Source: JAHIJO01 sp964486075 (GTDB lineage: Bacteria; Verrucomicrobiota; Kiritimatiellia; JAAZAB01). Taken from it: a DNA stretch of 35,631 bases. The stretch lies in assembly GCA_964486075.1 (NCBI GenBank), contig CAZALU010000031.1:1-35631 (forward strand), given 5' to 3'. The notes beneath the pieces were generated by a model. That model was not told the origin of the DNA, did no database searches, and was given only the letters and a program-made list of their open reading frames with translations. Shown one piece after another: positions 16,659-24,656 of this stretch. A program made the position numbers and the translations under genes. The number at the start of each line of letters is the position of its first letter. The stretch's first letter is position 1.

Positions 16659-18404
16659 ATGATAAAACAGTTAGAAATAGAGAATTTTAAATGCTTCGGC
16701 CCGAAGGTATCCATTCCCCTCGCCCCCATTACACTCATATACGGGGAGAATAGTTCAGGAAAAAGCACGATCTTACAGGCGGTGACGTTATTGAAGAATG
16801 CATTAACCGGCTGGAAGTCCGATTGGAATCGAGAAAAGCAGAACAAGGCAATTCCTTTCTCTAACCGTCATGATGGCGCGCCGTCAGACATCGAAGAATT
16901 GACTCACGATGGAAATCCAGACAAACAGATTTCGGTTTCATTTCAGCGAGATGAAAATGCGGTGTCCATATCTTTTGGGCGTAAGCAAGGTGAAGTGTCG
17001 ATATCATCGCAAGGGCACATGCTCGCTTCGGTAAAGTGGGAAGGATCAGAACATAAATGGAAGTATGGCTGGATGTTGATGGGGGAGCTGGTCAGGCGCG
17101 CATATAATGAGTTATTGAAACGCAAAGCAGATGTTGTCGAAGGATATAAACGGCTCATAGAATATGAAACAATTAACTCTTACCTTTGTAGCCGGTCAGA
17201 TTATTTAACGGGCGATGTTGGGGCTGAAATATTACAAAGCCTTCATCCGATAAGACTCACACCGGTGGATTGCCCCCAACTGCCGGACTCGCCGCCTGAA
17301 AAGTCGTGGGAAACTATACTCCTTGAAAGCAAGCGTGAGGGATTGCCAGACTGGGTTCGCAATGGATTTCCAGGTTACACGAAGTATGTTAAGACATCCG
17401 ACTATAAACAGCGTTATAAACGCTTTGAGCAAATTTATTCACAAGCCATTGCCGCTTATTCCAAAGACGATTTCTCATTTGATGAATTTTGTAAGCTTCA
17501 TTTTCCAAGTGATTGGAAAATATTAGGTAAATCACAAGCGGCTTGTTTATCCTTAGATAACGCTATTATAGCAGCCTTGGTGCCTGATCTTGCAGGTAAT
17601 ACTGATAACAGTATCAAACACTCAGACGAAGACTTCAGCTCGGGAATTTTACTTGAGCTGAAACCCACAAAGCCTATGTGGTCCGACAGTCAGCTCACAG
17701 ATGATTATTCCGATCTTGCCGACCACTGGGCAACGCGTTCTCGTCGTTGCGGTGCAAGGCTTTTTACACAAGAAGCGAAAAAGGTTCTGGGTTCTATGGA
17801 TGATATGATCCGTGATATTCATTCCCTGCCGGCCGTTCGTGAGCCACCTAAAGATTCGTATTCAGAGGCAAAAGCGAATCCTATATTCGAGCCGGCCATT
17901 AAATCTCGTATTAATGATTGGCTTGAAAGATTTGAGGTTGGCTATACAATCGATGTCGGTCTGGATGGCAGTCTTCGTTTCCTAGATAAACGCAGAGCAT
18001 CCAACCATGCGGCAAAGATTACAGAAGTAGGTTTCGGCTTTAGCCAGTTGTTACCCATCATTGGACATTGTTATCGCACAAAACCATCGGTCATTACCGT
18101 AGAACAACCAGAACTCCACATCCATCCACGCTTGCAGGCTGAGTTGGGCAGTTTATTCAAAGATGCATATCAAAACCACGACCATCAGATTATCGCCGAA
18201 ACTCATAGCGAACACCTGATGCTCCGTATACAGAAGTTAATCCGCAAGAAAGAACTGAAGACCAAAGACGTTTGTGTTCTATATGTTTCCCGTGATACAG
18301 ACGGTTCCCGAGTGCAGCAATTGAGATTGGATGACGATGGCTCGTTTATTGATCGCTGGCCTGCTGGATTCTTCCCCGAACGCTTTAATGAGATAATGGA
18401 ATAG
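16659..18404 (+). CDS. AAA/ABC-type ATPase, DUF3696-like
   Basis: A 581-residue ATPase of the RecF/OLD-like type. Walker A is GENSSGKST (29-37), an ABC-type signature lies near 452 (VGFGFSQLLPI), Walker B is VITVEQPELHIHP (478-490), and the H-loop region is AETHSEH (about 514). A long unrecognised insert spans about 100-420. The tail WPAGFFPERFNE is the DUF3696 hallmark. No Toprim or nuclease domain is seen in the protein itself, so it probably works with the next gene, whose start is three bases after this stop. ATG 16659 is chosen with GAAGG upstream. Such ATPases are common sensors in anti-phage systems; placing it in the Argonaute module is inference from gene order. Confidence 0.85.
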   Translation: MIKQLEIENFKCFGPKVSIPLAPITLIYGENSSGKSTILQAVTLLKNALTGWKSDWNREKQNKAIPFSNRHDGAPSDIEELTHDGNPDKQISVSFQRDENAVSISFGRKQGEVSISSQGHMLASVKWEGSEHKWKYGWMLMGELVRRAYNELLKRKADVVEGYKRLIEYETINSYLCSRSDYLTGDVGAEILQSLHPIRLTPVDCPQLPDSPPEKSWETILLESKREGLPDWVRNGFPGYTKYVKTSDYKQRYKRFEQIYSQAIAAYSKDDFSFDEFCKLHFPSDWKILGKSQAACLSLDNAIIAALVPDLAGNTDNSIKHSDEDFSSGILLELKPTKPMWSDSQLTDDYSDLADHWATRSRRCGARLFTQEAKKVLGSMDDMIRDIHSLPAVREPPKDSYSEAKANPIFEPAIKSRINDWLERFEVGYTIDVGLDGSLRFLDKRRASNHAAKITEVGFGFSQLLPIIGHCYRTKPSVITVEQPELHIHPRLQAELGSLFKDAYQNHDHQIIAETHSEHLMLRIQKLIRKKELKTKDVCVLYVSRDTDGSRVQQLRLDDDGSFIDRWPAGFFPERFNEIME

Positions 18405-18407
18405 CTT

Positions 18408-19448
18408 ATGCTTCTGGCCACAACATTTGATCCCGCAGTGCTCGATAGCTGTTCGGATGAAGCCTATAGCGCCTGCCTTGCAGATCATTTCCGGGGCATT
18501 ATTTCTTGCCATGTTCTTGTCGGACAGAATGGCACGAGAATCAAGTCGGAGTTGCAGCAGCGGATTGAAGCTTTGCCACACTGCCTCCAAAGTCGCGCTA
18601 TGAATTTGTTCCCGGAACTCAGGGACCGATTAATAATGCTGGATTTCCAGGATGAAGACGCAACATTGCAGCAAGAATACATTTGCGCAGCCAGCCGCGC
18701 AGCGGCCATGTTGGCAAATAGCATACAAGAAATTGACGCTGGCATTGTGCATAAGGACACAAAGGCCGCCGCTGAGCTTGAAGCCGAGCAAAACAATGCT
18801 TCTCATAATAACAAACTATTTACTCTTCCCGAATTCCGAAGCAATCCAATCGCGGATCGGGAGCATCAAGCTGTAACACCTATTGCCGGTCTCTCTCTCG
18901 CACAGTTTCAAACCAAGATTATTAAACCATTGGTCTACTGGGCAAAACACGTCAAGTTGATAGACAAGCAACTCGGCCAGGCCGTCGCTGATGAGGGCGC
19001 GAATTTAGTCTCATTTCAAGAAACAGTCCGGCTTATCTATGACACTTGGCATACGGGTCATTTTACAAGTTCAGGAAAACCAGGCCGATTCGAACTAATT
19101 ACTGTAACAGAAAAGCGTAAAAGCGGGCATTTGGTAACAGCCGAAGGCGTAGCCAATGCCATGGATCCTGGAGAGAGGCGCATACTTTTCCGCGTAAAAC
19201 CTCCCGTAAGAGGCAATGATCTGTTTAAAGCCCGACATGATCGTTATATCTCCACGAATCTTGATATCGCGTTCGGTTTTTCAAGCGGCTTGGATGCTTT
19301 AGGGCACGGGGGAAAACTTGGAGCCGGTGATATCTATTTGCGCCACCGACCCCGCAATGATGAGGATGATGTGATTGCCCGCTGGGAAGCTGTGGAACAG
19401 CATGATGACGTATTTGAATGGCCGAAAGGCCTTGCGAAATACGCATGA
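18408..19448 (+). CDS. Unknown protein, ATPase partner; possible PLD-like effector
   Basis: A 346-residue protein I do not recognise with confidence. The N-terminal part (1-150) is helical and charged. The C-terminal part (about 160-346) has an alternating pattern that recalls phospholipase-D-like or MIT-C-like folds: LVYWAKHVKLIDKQL (D186), then RFELITV, ILFRVKP and ARHDRYISTN (H277). A full HKD motif is absent. It starts three bases after the ATPase stop, a spacing seen in ATPase-effector pairs, so it is the best candidate effector of the cluster. It is the last gene of the run; no clear terminator follows. Confidence 0.55.
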   Translation: MLLATTFDPAVLDSCSDEAYSACLADHFRGIISCHVLVGQNGTRIKSELQQRIEALPHCLQSRAMNLFPELRDRLIMLDFQDEDATLQQEYICAASRAAAMLANSIQEIDAGIVHKDTKAAAELEAEQNNASHNNKLFTLPEFRSNPIADREHQAVTPIAGLSLAQFQTKIIKPLVYWAKHVKLIDKQLGQAVADEGANLVSFQETVRLIYDTWHTGHFTSSGKPGRFELITVTEKRKSGHLVTAEGVANAMDPGERRILFRVKPPVRGNDLFKARHDRYISTNLDIAFGFSSGLDALGHGGKLGAGDIYLRHRPRNDEDDVIARWEAVEQHDDVFEWPKGLAKYA

Positions 19449-19620
19449 TGTGCCTGATCTATGCCGCCGAATTTTCGCCATGTGTGGTGGCCTGGCAAGG
19501 GCGTAATGCCTTTGTTAACATATTTTGTCCGGACGCTATCTGTCCGCCCCCCTGTGATAGATTTGACGCGTAATTAACTTTTAAAAGAGCTGACATGGAA
19601 ACATAGTAAGGGAATTCAGC

Positions 19621-19827
19621 ATGCTCGAATTATTTATCATCGGGATAATCGTGCTGGGCGTCTATGCAATCTACGAGAAACTGCGGGGCAAGCCGCCCGC
19701 CGGCAGGGACGCCACCGGGAGAAACGACTTCTCATCCTATGACTCGGACAGGCGGCCGGATATCGGGCGCAACGGGCCGGACCGGCCGGCGGACAACGAC
19801 CTTGATGATGGGAATGGAGGGGAATAG
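19621..19827 (+). CDS. Small membrane-anchored protein, unknown
   Basis: A 68-residue protein with one N-terminal transmembrane segment (about 3-18, LELFIIGIIVLGVYAI) and a hydrophilic, Asp/Arg/Gly-rich, probably disordered tail. A GGGA stretch lies upstream of ATG 19621. GC content is back to the higher host level. It ends five bases before the next gene, so the two are probably co-transcribed. Function unknown. Confidence 0.55.
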   Translation: MLELFIIGIIVLGVYAIYEKLRGKPPAGRDATGRNDFSSYDSDRRPDIGRNGPDRPADNDLDDGNGGE

Positions 19828-19832
19828 TTTAC

Positions 19833-20408
19833 ATGAACGCCACGCTAATCATCGACGACCTCTTCCTGCAGGATGCGTATGAGCGCTTCCTCCGCGTCTA
19901 CACCCCCATCCATGGCGACAAGGTCAAGGGGCCTTTGTCATTCCCGGCGCTGAGCGGCGCCGTCGCGGCTCGCCTGGGCAGGGAGATCGCCGCCACGCAC
20001 GTGTTCTACCTGCAAGACCGCCCCTCGACATTCATTTCCCGCCTCGTCCGCCGGATTCTCCATGTGCCCGGCGCCGACGGGAGCCCGCCCCCCGCGGCGG
20101 GAATCCCGAAACACCTCGCCATCGAGTTCCACCTGGACGACCTGGGCCTTGATATGCCAAGCCTGTTGGCGCAATCGGCGGAGGCCGTGTTTCATTCCTG
20201 CGAATTCCTGGCCATGGAGGCGGCGGAGTTTGCACAGCAGTGTGAGGGGCCGGTAATCCTCGCCGATGACCCCGCCTACGAAATGGCACGGGGCTGCAGC
20301 GGCCTGATCTTCATCCGGCTCGGTAACCACGAAACGCGCATGCCTCCGGAAGTCCGCTGGCTCGACGCGTCGTACATTTTTTGCAAGGCATACGGGGTAG
20401 CGGCGTAG
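19833..20408 (+). CDS. Unknown 191-residue protein
   Basis: The start MNATLIIDDLFLQDAY and later VILADDPAYEMARG and GLIFIRLGN recall NYN/PIN-type folds, where acidic residues follow beta strands, but the similarity is weak and I do not assign a function. There is no signal peptide or membrane helix. It follows the small membrane protein by five bases, which suggests a two-gene unit. Confidence 0.55.
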   Translation: MNATLIIDDLFLQDAYERFLRVYTPIHGDKVKGPLSFPALSGAVAARLGREIAATHVFYLQDRPSTFISRLVRRILHVPGADGSPPPAAGIPKHLAIEFHLDDLGLDMPSLLAQSAEAVFHSCEFLAMEAAEFAQQCEGPVILADDPAYEMARGCSGLIFIRLGNHETRMPPEVRWLDASYIFCKAYGVAA

Positions 20409-20492
20409 GTATTCACCAGCAAAGATCACGGCCGGTTCGGTTGGTGCGCAACACTACGTGCTGGATTTCCCCGGAATAAAAGGGATCGGGCG

Positions 20493-20711
20493 CTAGCCCT
20501 TGATTTGTCCGACAATCGCATCCACCTGGTCCAGGGGTAACGTCGCAATCCAATCGGTAAGCGGCAATGCGCGTTCTCCGCCGAACACGACTCACAGCCG
20601 GGACAGTGTCGTTTTGCCGCACTGCTGCGGCCCGGACAGCAGGGTGACGGGGTAATCCCGCACAGCATCCGCAACCCGCCGTGTCAAGGCATCTCTAGCG
20701 ATCCATTGCAT
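20493..20711 (-). pseudogene. Remnant of AAA_14/DUF4143 ATPase
   Basis: Read on the minus strand from ATG 20711 (AGGGAGGG upstream), 39 codons give the start of an AAA_14 ATPase with Walker A: MQWIARDALTRRV, then LLSGPQQCGKTTLSRL. An in-frame TGA (20592-20594) follows, and the same frame continues with VVFGGERALPLTDWIATLPL to TAG at 20493, which resembles the C-terminal end of DUF4143 proteins. The middle of the gene (about 300 residues) is deleted. Intact members are often linked to toxin-antitoxin-like or mobile loci; this one is dead. Confidence 0.65.
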
Positions 20712-20775
20712 ACCTTGAAATTTACCACCCTCCCTGGTGTTTTACAACATATAATTCCAACAGTCTTCCTCGGAT

Positions 20776-22452
20776 TCATCCGTGCGCCACGGGCTGGAAG
20801 CGTATCCGCCGGGGGCGGTCGGCGGCGTCGCCCAGCAGTTTCCGGCGCTGTTCGTGGTAGGCTTCGTAGTTGCCCTCGAACCATGTCACCCGGCTGTCGC
20901 CTTCGAAGGCCAGGATATGGGTCGCCACGCGGTCCAGGAACCAGCGGTCATGGCTGACCACCACCGCGCAGCCGCCAAAATCGGACAGGCCTTCTTCCAG
21001 CGCGCGCAGGGTGTTGACGTCGAGATCGTTGGTGGGTTCGTCCAGGAGCAGGAGGTTGCCGCCGCCCCGCAACAGTTTGGCCAGGTGCACCCGGTTGCGC
21101 TCGCCGCCCGAGAGCCGGCCGACGAGTTTCTGCTGGTCCGTGCCCTTGAAGTTGAACCGGCCGCAGTAGACGCGCCCGTTCATCTGCCGCCCGCCCAAGT
21201 CCAGGAATTCCAGTCCACCGGTGATTTCCTCGTAGATCGTATGCCGGGGATCCAGGGCGTCGCGGCTCTGATCGACATAAGCGGGCACCACGGAAGTTCC
21301 CAGGGTCAGTCGGCCGGAGGTCACCGGTTCCTGACCGAGGATCATGCGGAAGAGGGTCGTCTTGCCGGCGCCGTTGCCGCCGATGACGCCCACGATGCCG
21401 CCGCGGGGCAGGTCGAAATTGACGTTCTCCATCAGCAGGCGGTCGCCAAAGGCTTTGCTCACGGATTCGGCGCGGACCACCAGGTCGCCCAGCCGGGGGC
21501 CCGGCGGAATCTTAATCTCCAGACTTTCCTCGCGCGTATCCACCTGCTGGGCCGTGAGTTCCTCGTAACGTTTGAGACGGGCCTTGCCCTTGGCCCGGCG
21601 GCCCGACGGGTTCAGCCGGACCCAGCTCAGTTCCTGCTCCAGTAATTTGCGCCGCGAGGAGGCCTGCTTGCTGTCGCGCGCCATCAGGGCCTGTTTCTGC
21701 TCCAGCCAGCTCTCGTAATTGCCCTGGTAGGGATAGGCATGCCCGCCTTCCAGTTCCAGGATCCAGCCGGTGACGTTGTTCAGAAAGTAGCGGTCGTGCG
21801 TCACCACCACCACCGTGCCCTTGAACTTCTTCAGGTAGGTTTCGAGCCAGGCCACCGATTCCGCGTCCAGGTGATTGGTGGGTTCGTCGAGCAGTAGGGC
21901 ATCGGGATTGGAAATCAGCAGGCGGCAGAGCGCCACCCGGCGCTTCTCGCCGCCGGAGAGCGTGGCCACCGACGCCTCGCCCGGCGGCAGGCGCAGGGCG
22001 TCCATCGCCATTTCGACGTTATGGTCCAGCTCCCAGAGGTCATGCCGGTCAATCAGGTCCTGGAGCCGGCCCAGTTCGTTATTAAGTTTTTCGGTTTCGG
22101 CCGGCGAGGGCTTGGCTCCGAGCAGATCGCAGGTTTTGTCGTACTGCTCGATGATCGCGCGCTCGGCGGCGACGCCTTCCTCGACGATTTCCGTCACTGT
22201 TTTAGCGGGATCCAGCTGCGGCTCCTGGGGCAGGTGGCCCAGCTTGATGCCCCGGGCCACGCGCACTTCGCCCATGACCTCCGTATCCAGGCCGCCGATG
22301 ATTCGAAGCAGGGACGACTTGCCCGACCCGTTGGCGCCGATCACGCCGATCTTGGCGCCGAAATAGAACGCCAGCGTGATATCGTCCAGCACGTTTGCGC
22401 GGTCGTATTGTTTCGTGACCCGCTGTAAAGAGAATATGTATTCGCCGGCCAT
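20776..22452 (-). CDS. ettA: Energy-dependent translational throttle protein EttA (ABC-F)
   Basis: A 558-residue ABC-F protein that binds the ribosomal E site and gates elongation according to ATP/ADP ratio. It has two ABC domains: the first with Walker A GANGSGKSS and signature LSGGEKRRVALCRLL, the second with GGNGAGKTT and LSGGERNRVHLAKLL. Between them lies the charged linker (about 240-320). Walker B motifs LLLDEPTNHLD and LLLDEPTNDLD are intact. Length and start (MAGEYIFSLQRVTKQYDRANVL) match EttA. It is cytosolic, with no membrane domain. It begins five bases after the typA stop, so the two translation factors form one transcription unit. Confidence 0.95.
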   Translation of the reverse strand: MAGEYIFSLQRVTKQYDRANVLDDITLAFYFGAKIGVIGANGSGKSSLLRIIGGLDTEVMGEVRVARGIKLGHLPQEPQLDPAKTVTEIVEEGVAAERAIIEQYDKTCDLLGAKPSPAETEKLNNELGRLQDLIDRHDLWELDHNVEMAMDALRLPPGEASVATLSGGEKRRVALCRLLISNPDALLLDEPTNHLDAESVAWLETYLKKFKGTVVVVTHDRYFLNNVTGWILELEGGHAYPYQGNYESWLEQKQALMARDSKQASSRRKLLEQELSWVRLNPSGRRAKGKARLKRYEELTAQQVDTREESLEIKIPPGPRLGDLVVRAESVSKAFGDRLLMENVNFDLPRGGIVGVIGGNGAGKTTLFRMILGQEPVTSGRLTLGTSVVPAYVDQSRDALDPRHTIYEEITGGLEFLDLGGRQMNGRVYCGRFNFKGTDQQKLVGRLSGGERNRVHLAKLLRGGGNLLLLDEPTNDLDVNTLRALEEGLSDFGGCAVVVSHDRWFLDRVATHILAFEGDSRVTWFEGNYEAYHEQRRKLLGDAADRPRRIRFQPVAHG

Positions 22453-22457
22453 GTCTA

Positions 22458-24239
22458 TTATGATTTGAATGTTTGTTTACGGAGGCGGACGCTTTTTGGT
22501 GTGATCTCCACCAGCTCGTCGTCATTGATATAGGCGATGCAGGCATCCAGGTTCATCAGGGTGGGCGGCGTAAGAATAACATTTTCATCGCGTCCGGCGG
22601 CGCGAATATTCGTGAACTTTTTGCCCTTGCACGGGTTGACTACCAAGTCGTTGTCACGGGCATGCTCGCCGACGATCTGTCCCCGGTAGATCCGTTCACC
22701 GGGGCCCATGAAAAGATGTCCGCGATCCTGTAAATTGAACAGGGCAAACGCCATGCTGACGCCATCCTGCATGTTGATCAACACCCCATTCCGCCGGTTA
22801 CGCATCTTGCCGACATGGGGTCCGTAGCCGGCGAAGATATAATTCAGTATGCCCATGCCTTTGGTATCGGACATTAATTCGCCCTTGAACCCGAACAGGC
22901 CACGGGTGGGAATCTTGTAGCGCAGGCGCACCATGTCTGCGTTTCGGATCATTTCCTGCATCTGGCCCTTGCGTCCGCCCACCTTCTCGATGACGGCCCC
23001 CATATAGATTTCGGGCAGGTCAATCGTCACTTCTTCATAAGGTTCCAGCAGTTCCCCGTTTTCTTTTTTTGTGATCACACGCGGACTGGAAACCTGAAAC
23101 TCGAATCCTTCACGCCGCATCTTCTCCACCTTGATTGAAATATGCAGTTCGCCGCGGCCGGAGACCTTGAAGCCGTTGCCGCCGGGTAGTTCCTCCACGT
23201 GCAGGGCTACGTCCGAGAGCGCTTCGCGTTGCAGGCGCTCGGCCAGGTGGATGCTGGTCGAAAATGCGCCTTCCTGGCCGGCGAACGGGGAGTTGTTGGG
23301 CAGGAAGTTCATGCTCACCGTGGGGGGATCCACCGGCAGGGGCGGCAGGGGCCGGGGATTTTCCGGATCGGTGTAGGTGTCGCCGACCATGACGTTTTCG
23401 AGCCCCGCGACGGCTACAATATCCCCCGCCTCGGCGGCGTCGGCCTCGATCTTCCCGTTGCGTTCGTAGAGGTAGATCTTGGTAATCCGGGCGGCTTCGC
23501 GTTTGCCCCCGGTCGTTGCTAGCACCACGGGCATGTTCGGGATCAGGCGCCCCGCCGTGATCTTCCCGATCCCCAGGCGGCCGAGAAACGACGAGTGATC
23601 GATACTGGCCACTTGCAATTGGAGTGGAGCATCGGGTGAGCCGGTGGGCGCCGGGATGTGCTTCAGGATGGCGGTGAACAGGGGCCGCATGTCTTTGCCG
23701 AAATGTCCCGGGTCCAGACTGGCATGGCCATCGCGGGCCGATGTGTAGACGATATGAAAATCTAGAATCCTGTCGGGCGCGCCCAGCGTCACAAAGAGAT
23801 CGAAAACCTGATCCACGACCCAGCGCGGGCGGGCCGCCAGTTTATCAATTTTATTTACGACCAGCACAACCGGTAAATGACACGCCAATGCTTTTTTAAG
23901 CACGAAATAGGTCTGCGGCATGGGCCCTTCCTGGGCATCCACCAGCAGGAGGGCGCCGTCGGCCATTTGCAGGACTCGTTCGACTTCGCCGCCGAAATCG
24001 GCGTGGCCGGGCGTATCGATGATATTGATGATATGGTCTTCGAAGCGGAAGCAGCCGTTTTTCGAGCTGATGGTAATGCCCCGTTCACGTTCCAGGTCGG
24101 AATTGTCCATCAGCCGTTCCGTAATCACTTCGTTATCGCGAAACGCGCCGCTCTGGCGGAAAAGCTGGTCCACCAGCGTGGTTTTTCCATGATCCACGTG
24201 TGCAATAATAGCGATGTTTCTGATCTTTACTCGGTGCAT
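22458..24239 (-). CDS. typA: Ribosome-associated GTPase TypA/BipA
   Basis: A 593-residue translational GTPase. G1 is AHVDHGKTT, the switch region is ERERGITI, G3 is DTPGHADF, and G4 is NKID. The EF-G-like domains follow, then the TypA-specific C-terminal domain (GRGELHISI, TRGLFGFKGEL, IFAGYGPHVG). It binds the ribosome and is needed under stress or low temperature in other bacteria. Start 24239 (MHRVKIRNIAIIAHVDHGKTT) is the family start; the open frame runs 50 codons further upstream without homology. First gene of the typA-ettA unit. Confidence 0.96.
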   Translation of the reverse strand: MHRVKIRNIAIIAHVDHGKTTLVDQLFRQSGAFRDNEVITERLMDNSDLERERGITISSKNGCFRFEDHIINIIDTPGHADFGGEVERVLQMADGALLLVDAQEGPMPQTYFVLKKALACHLPVVLVVNKIDKLAARPRWVVDQVFDLFVTLGAPDRILDFHIVYTSARDGHASLDPGHFGKDMRPLFTAILKHIPAPTGSPDAPLQLQVASIDHSSFLGRLGIGKITAGRLIPNMPVVLATTGGKREAARITKIYLYERNGKIEADAAEAGDIVAVAGLENVMVGDTYTDPENPRPLPPLPVDPPTVSMNFLPNNSPFAGQEGAFSTSIHLAERLQREALSDVALHVEELPGGNGFKVSGRGELHISIKVEKMRREGFEFQVSSPRVITKKENGELLEPYEEVTIDLPEIYMGAVIEKVGGRKGQMQEMIRNADMVRLRYKIPTRGLFGFKGELMSDTKGMGILNYIFAGYGPHVGKMRNRRNGVLINMQDGVSMAFALFNLQDRGHLFMGPGERIYRGQIVGEHARDNDLVVNPCKGKKFTNIRAAGRDENVILTPPTLMNLDACIAYINDDELVEITPKSVRLRKQTFKS

Positions 24240-24656
24240 GCGGCTCCATTCAGTTGACTGCAAAGAGCGCACACCTATACCAGAATGCTGGGCGGATGCA
24301 AGCCGTTCCGAAGCCCGCCACCCGGGGCTGTGGATGGGTGATAAGAGGTTGACGAACCCAAACTGGAATGATATCCATTCCATACGCAAATTGCAACCAA
24401 CAGGGAGGAGTCATGTCAAAGCTGATGATCGAGAATTAGGGTCACGTCTAAATATTCAACAATTGCATTGTCCGGTTATAGGCAATGGTGATTTCCCGAT
24501 CGGTGGCGCGACTACGCTTCATGCGCCTGACGCCCTCGCTCACGGCGCCGTAATCCAGAGATTGAGGGTCACTTCTGGACCTTGGACAAATCACTTTTCC
24601 TCCCGACGCAGACAAAGCCGGAGATCCCTGCGGCTGCTGATTTTGCGCACGCCATC
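24240..24656. other. Intergenic region with transposase remnant
   Basis: 417 bases between typA and the aminotransferase gene, both on the minus strand. It contains the likely typA promoter region (not assignable by eye) and, at 24438-24576, a short transposase remnant between two imperfect direct repeats. No intact gene is supported. Confidence 0.5.
24448..24570 (-). pseudogene. C-terminal remnant of a REP-associated transposase
   Basis: The minus-strand frame ending at TAG 24448-24450 reads LDYGAVSEGVRRMKRSRATD and then AYNRTMQLLNI, which has the look of the C-terminal HTH end of the longer Y1 transposases. The catalytic domain is missing. The fragment lies between 12-base direct repeats, agggtcacgtct (24438-24449) and agggtcacttct (24565-24576), which may mark the ends of the deleted part. 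The match is by eye. Confidence 0.4.

Noticed and set aside
20782..21645. Long open frame antisense to ettA
   Set aside because: It is a GC-rich shadow of the ettA coding strand.
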